Source: a virus. From it: 24,050 nt of DNA. A program made the translations under genes and the position numbers. The notes under the pieces were generated by a model, which was not told the DNA's origin, ran no database searches, and worked only from the letters and a program-made list of their open reading frames with translations. The stretch spans positions 1 to 24,050 of the IMG/VR virus record IMGVR_UViG_3300021957_000299; one strand, 5' to 3'. Shown here piece after piece: positions 21,643-24,050 of the stretch (position 1 is its first letter; each line of letters starts with the position of its first letter).

Positions 21643-23832
21643 TTATCCCCTCATTCCATCTGGTTTAGCATCGACTCTTGTATCACCGAGTTGCCATTGT
21701 GTGCCTAGAGTATCTGATGATATTTTAAAGTTCATTTGTCGTCCTCGTGCTCTTATAAATACTTGATTTGTATATTGGTCTATTGTCGCTGCTGTTGTAG
21801 TAACACCTCTAGTTAATGTTGCTCCCGCTACATCCGTAGTCTGTGTCGCGGCTCCTGGAAACTTAGTGACTGCAATTGCCATATCGACTGCAGGTGTTAG
21901 TGTGGCTCCTGTTACAGGATTGACTGTTTGTGATGCAGTAAAGTCTACATCAGGTATAACTTTCTTAGTCAACATATAAAACTCACCATCAGCTATATCC
22001 ATAAAGGCTGACTCAATGTATGAGTTGATAGCCAGAGGTGCTGCACCTAAAGGCTGTCCATTATTAGGACCTTTCTCATGTGAGTATAAGTATCCACCAG
22101 AAGTAGCTAGTGCATATTCGTTAACTCCTGCATCTACCCAAGTTGTTCTGTTAAGTTGTCCATAATACCAAATATCATCACGGTAGTTGTAGATTACATA
22201 ACGATCAATTGTAACCGAAGGTGTTGCTCCGCCAGAACAATAGAACCATATGACTTCATTAAATTCTTTGTTTGTACCACCATAAACAAGTTGACTTTGT
22301 TCTCTATTAATATCTTCAAATACATATCGTAGTAAAGGACACTTAAGAACATTAACTCTACCATCATATACAAAGAAGTTATCTGTTCCCATCCAATACA
22401 TATTGTTATTAACACTTGCCCACGCATTAGGCCCCATAATGTTAGTATCATTAGATAAAAGTTGTAACCCAAATACTTCAGCTGTTCCTAAAAATTGTAG
22501 TGTACTAAGTGATGTGTCTGTCCATATAAGAGTTTCTTGTCTTACATTAGCACCGGTAACAATTTTGGAACCCTCTTTAACAAATAAGAACCCTGCTGTA
22601 TTAGCAAGTTCAGGTTTCCACACTTCTGGTTTAGGACCTATATCTGCATTAACATCAGCAAATCTAATTAACATTGGATCAAATGTGCCACCACTATAAG
22701 AGATAGATTGATAACTTCCTGCAACAGAAGCAGGGGACGTAGTAGACGCTGATAGTGTGTACGTAAAAGTCGTTGTGCTTGTTACTGTAATTTGATAGGT
22801 ACCTGAATAAGCAGTTGTTGTTTGACCAGAAAGATATACATAGTCATTAGTAGATAATCCATGAACACTTCCGGTAGTTACCGTAGCTGTTGTGCCACTA
22901 CTTGTAATACTTGAAATAGTAGCTCCCGCAGTAGATACTTCACTATATGCACTAGCTCCTAAAGATAGTAAATGACCACTAGGTGCAAAAAGTATTTTTT
23001 CATTTGCAGCCGGTACAGCAATTGAACCAGATAAAGAACTTAGTAATACCGCTCTATTATTAAAACTTACATTATAAGTCCAGTAGTAAATAGCTCCTTG
23101 ATTGTTTAGATTAAAGATTAAGTCGTTATTAAAGTTGTCCATAAACACTAATCGTACATCTACGATAGCTGGAAGTGTAGCTCCTGAACCCCAAGTTCCT
23201 CGACTCCATGTACCTGCACCCCAACCATAGCCTGCAATAGAAGAATCGGCTCCAATATTAATCTCAAACTCTGCAGTAATTCCAGTACCACCACCGGTAG
23301 CGGCAGAAGTAGCAGTACCTGCTGTTTGGATAGTAAATGTACTACTAGTTAAAACCGTTACTTCGAAGTTTAAATTAAGTTGTGGGGCTGTAATACCACC
23401 AACTGCAGCTGCACCAGTAAAAGTAACAAAGTCTCCTGTAGTAGCTCCATGACCTGCAAGTGTAACTAAAACTTGACCCTCAGTACCTGTAGTAGTATTA
23501 GTAGTAAAACAATTATCTGTAGAAGGAGTAGTTGAAGTAGTAAATGTAGCTCGTATAGGAGTTATATCGTAAAGAGTTGTACCGGCACGAATGTAGATTT
23601 TTTTAGTTGTTGCTAAACCTGCAATAGCTGCACCTGTATCTATAGCATAAACAAATAGTTTGACTGCTTCTCCTACATAGGGAGTAAAAGTAGCTGCTTC
23701 CCAGCCTCCTATTTTTTCAGGAAAACCTTCTCTAAACCGTATCATGTTGCCATCATACCAACCGCCCATTTGGGCTAAATCAGTTTTATCTCGGTTTATG
23801 CCAGGTCTAAATTTTAATTTACTAAGCGGCAT
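21643..23832 (-). CDS. P22 gp10-like tail/DNA-stabilisation protein with two inserted beta domains, 729 aa
   Basis: The N-terminus FRPGINRDKTDLAQMGGWYD, then RFREGFPEKIGGW (residues 8-44), is the signature start of P22 gp10-like packaged-DNA stabilisation proteins. These form a ring at the head-tail junction or tail hub. Repeated W/Y/G-rich beta segments (GYGWGAGTWSRGTWGSG; NNMYWMGTDNFFVYDGRVN; YNYRDDIWYYGQLNRTTW) fit a propeller-like fold. Two similar inserts interrupt it, centred on GHGATTGDFVTFTG (127-140) and VHGLSTNDYVYLSG (323-336). Each continues to a TSSTFT/TSTTTFTYTL strand, and they resemble the small beta domain that phage annotations call E1_FCCH-like. The C-terminus returns to FIRARGRQMNFKISSD...WQLGDTRVDAKPDGMRG. 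AAAGGA of the ribosome-binding site overlaps the end of the endolysin gene. Confidence 0.78.
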   Translation of the reverse strand: MPLSKLKFRPGINRDKTDLAQMGGWYDGNMIRFREGFPEKIGGWEAATFTPYVGEAVKLFVYAIDTGAAIAGLATTKKIYIRAGTTLYDITPIRATFTTSTTPSTDNCFTTNTTTGTEGQVLVTLAGHGATTGDFVTFTGAAAVGGITAPQLNLNFEVTVLTSSTFTIQTAGTATSAATGGGTGITAEFEINIGADSSIAGYGWGAGTWSRGTWGSGATLPAIVDVRLVFMDNFNNDLIFNLNNQGAIYYWTYNVSFNNRAVLLSSLSGSIAVPAANEKILFAPSGHLLSLGASAYSEVSTAGATISSITSSGTTATVTTGSVHGLSTNDYVYLSGQTTTAYSGTYQITVTSTTTFTYTLSASTTSPASVAGSYQSISYSGGTFDPMLIRFADVNADIGPKPEVWKPELANTAGFLFVKEGSKIVTGANVRQETLIWTDTSLSTLQFLGTAEVFGLQLLSNDTNIMGPNAWASVNNNMYWMGTDNFFVYDGRVNVLKCPLLRYVFEDINREQSQLVYGGTNKEFNEVIWFYCSGGATPSVTIDRYVIYNYRDDIWYYGQLNRTTWVDAGVNEYALATSGGYLYSHEKGPNNGQPLGAAPLAINSYIESAFMDIADGEFYMLTKKVIPDVDFTASQTVNPVTGATLTPAVDMAIAVTKFPGAATQTTDVAGATLTRGVTTTAATIDQYTNQVFIRARGRQMNFKISSDTLGTQWQLGDTRVDAKPDGMRG

Positions 23833-23835
23833 ACT

Positions 23836-24050
23836 TTATCCTTTTGACATAAATAGCGCATGTTCTGCTATTCGTCTTCTAATTAATCCTTTAAGCTTTC
23901 GCCCCCCGGCATAGCAATACTTCAAAAGAACTTCGCCAGCTCTCTTTTTATCACCACGCACAAAAGCCGAACGAACTGTACTCCTTTGAAAGCATCCCAA
24001 GCCAAGATTAAAGCTAAAGCTAACAAGAGCATCAAACTCAGATTGATTTG
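23836..24050 (-). CDS. Phage endolysin, GH24 lysozyme family (C-terminal part; 5' end outside window)
   Basis: The last 70 codons of a leftward gene run from the window edge to TAA at 23836-23838. The sequence has NQSEFDALVSFSFNLGLGCF, then STVRSAFVRGD, AGEVLLKY, AGGRKLKGLIRRRIAEHALF. This matches the C-terminal lobe of GH24 (T4 e / P22 gp19-type) lysozymes, whose typical pattern is Q.(E/A)FDALVSF.FN.G...F..STL......GD.......W..AGG....GL..RR..E...F. GH24 enzymes cleave the MurNAc-GlcNAc bond of peptidoglycan for lysis. The catalytic Glu/Asp/Thr lie N-terminal and are not in the window. It ends 3 nt before the gp10-like gene and is part of the same operon. Confidence 0.85.
   Translation of the reverse strand, partial: NQSEFDALVSFSFNLGLGCFQRSTVRSAFVRGDKKRAGEVLLKYCYAGGRKLKGLIRRRIAEHALFMSKG

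Noticed and set aside
22194-22472. 92-aa minus-strand ORF inside the gp10-like gene
   Set aside because: Met/Leu/Ile-rich frame-shifted shadow of a conserved W/Y-rich region of the main frame.
1-24050. Search for tRNA genes, CRISPR arrays, integrase or attachment sites
   Set aside because: No cloverleaf-like segment, regular spaced repeat or integrase-like protein was seen; genes leave almost no room for them.

Overview
The window looks like about 24 kb of a lytic, podovirus-like (short-tailed) phage genome, probably from a marine bacterium. Genes are tightly packed, with stop and start codons often overlapping. Base composition is strongly A+T-rich. No tRNA, rRNA, integrase, IS element or CRISPR array is visible. 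The virion genes include a P22 gp10-like tail/stabilisation protein, a GNAT-fold protein, A/Q/G-rich internal proteins and a very large 'polyvalent' protein. A low-GC marine host such as SAR11 is possible but is only inferred from composition and gene style.

Left arm (1-8349, + strand) holds early and replication genes. It opens with two tandem, paralogous 2-oxoglutarate/Fe(II)-oxygenase-like genes, a small unknown gene, a 45-aa basic protein (1446-1583) and a cupin. An SNF2-type helicase follows. A very good sigma70-type promoter (TTGACA-17 bp-TATACT, 3663-3691) then starts a replication operon: a coiled-coil protein, a Cys4 protein with an acidic tail (possible ssDNA-binding protein), a small helix-turn-helix protein, a 950-aa primase-helicase fusion, and a 64-aa protein.

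Right arm (8352-24050, - strand) is one convergent operon of lysis and virion genes, read right to left. The order is: C-terminal part of a GH24 endolysin (cut by the window edge), P22 gp10-like protein, a basic 131-aa protein, a 60-aa protein, a 113-aa beta-rich protein, an 820-aa repeat-bearing virion protein, a GNAT-like protein, a 490-aa A/Q-rich protein, a 605-aa protein and a 2040-aa giant. The last four probably correspond to the internal/ejection proteins of podoviruses. The giant carries a HEALH...E zinc-protease signature and an LPD38-like C-terminal region. The two arms meet tail to tail with only 2 nt between stop codons.

The most unusual item is a 64-aa ORF (12800-12994, - strand) lying wholly inside the 2040-aa gene in the +1 frame. 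It has a strong Shine-Dalgarno sequence, gene-like composition and a local rise in G+C; it is probably a real overprinted gene, or the relic of a small gene trapped in a fusion. Also notable are N-terminal and internal motifs shared between neighbouring virion proteins, and several in-frame tandem repeats spread across consecutive virion genes. All identifications are by eye from sequence; no database search was run.
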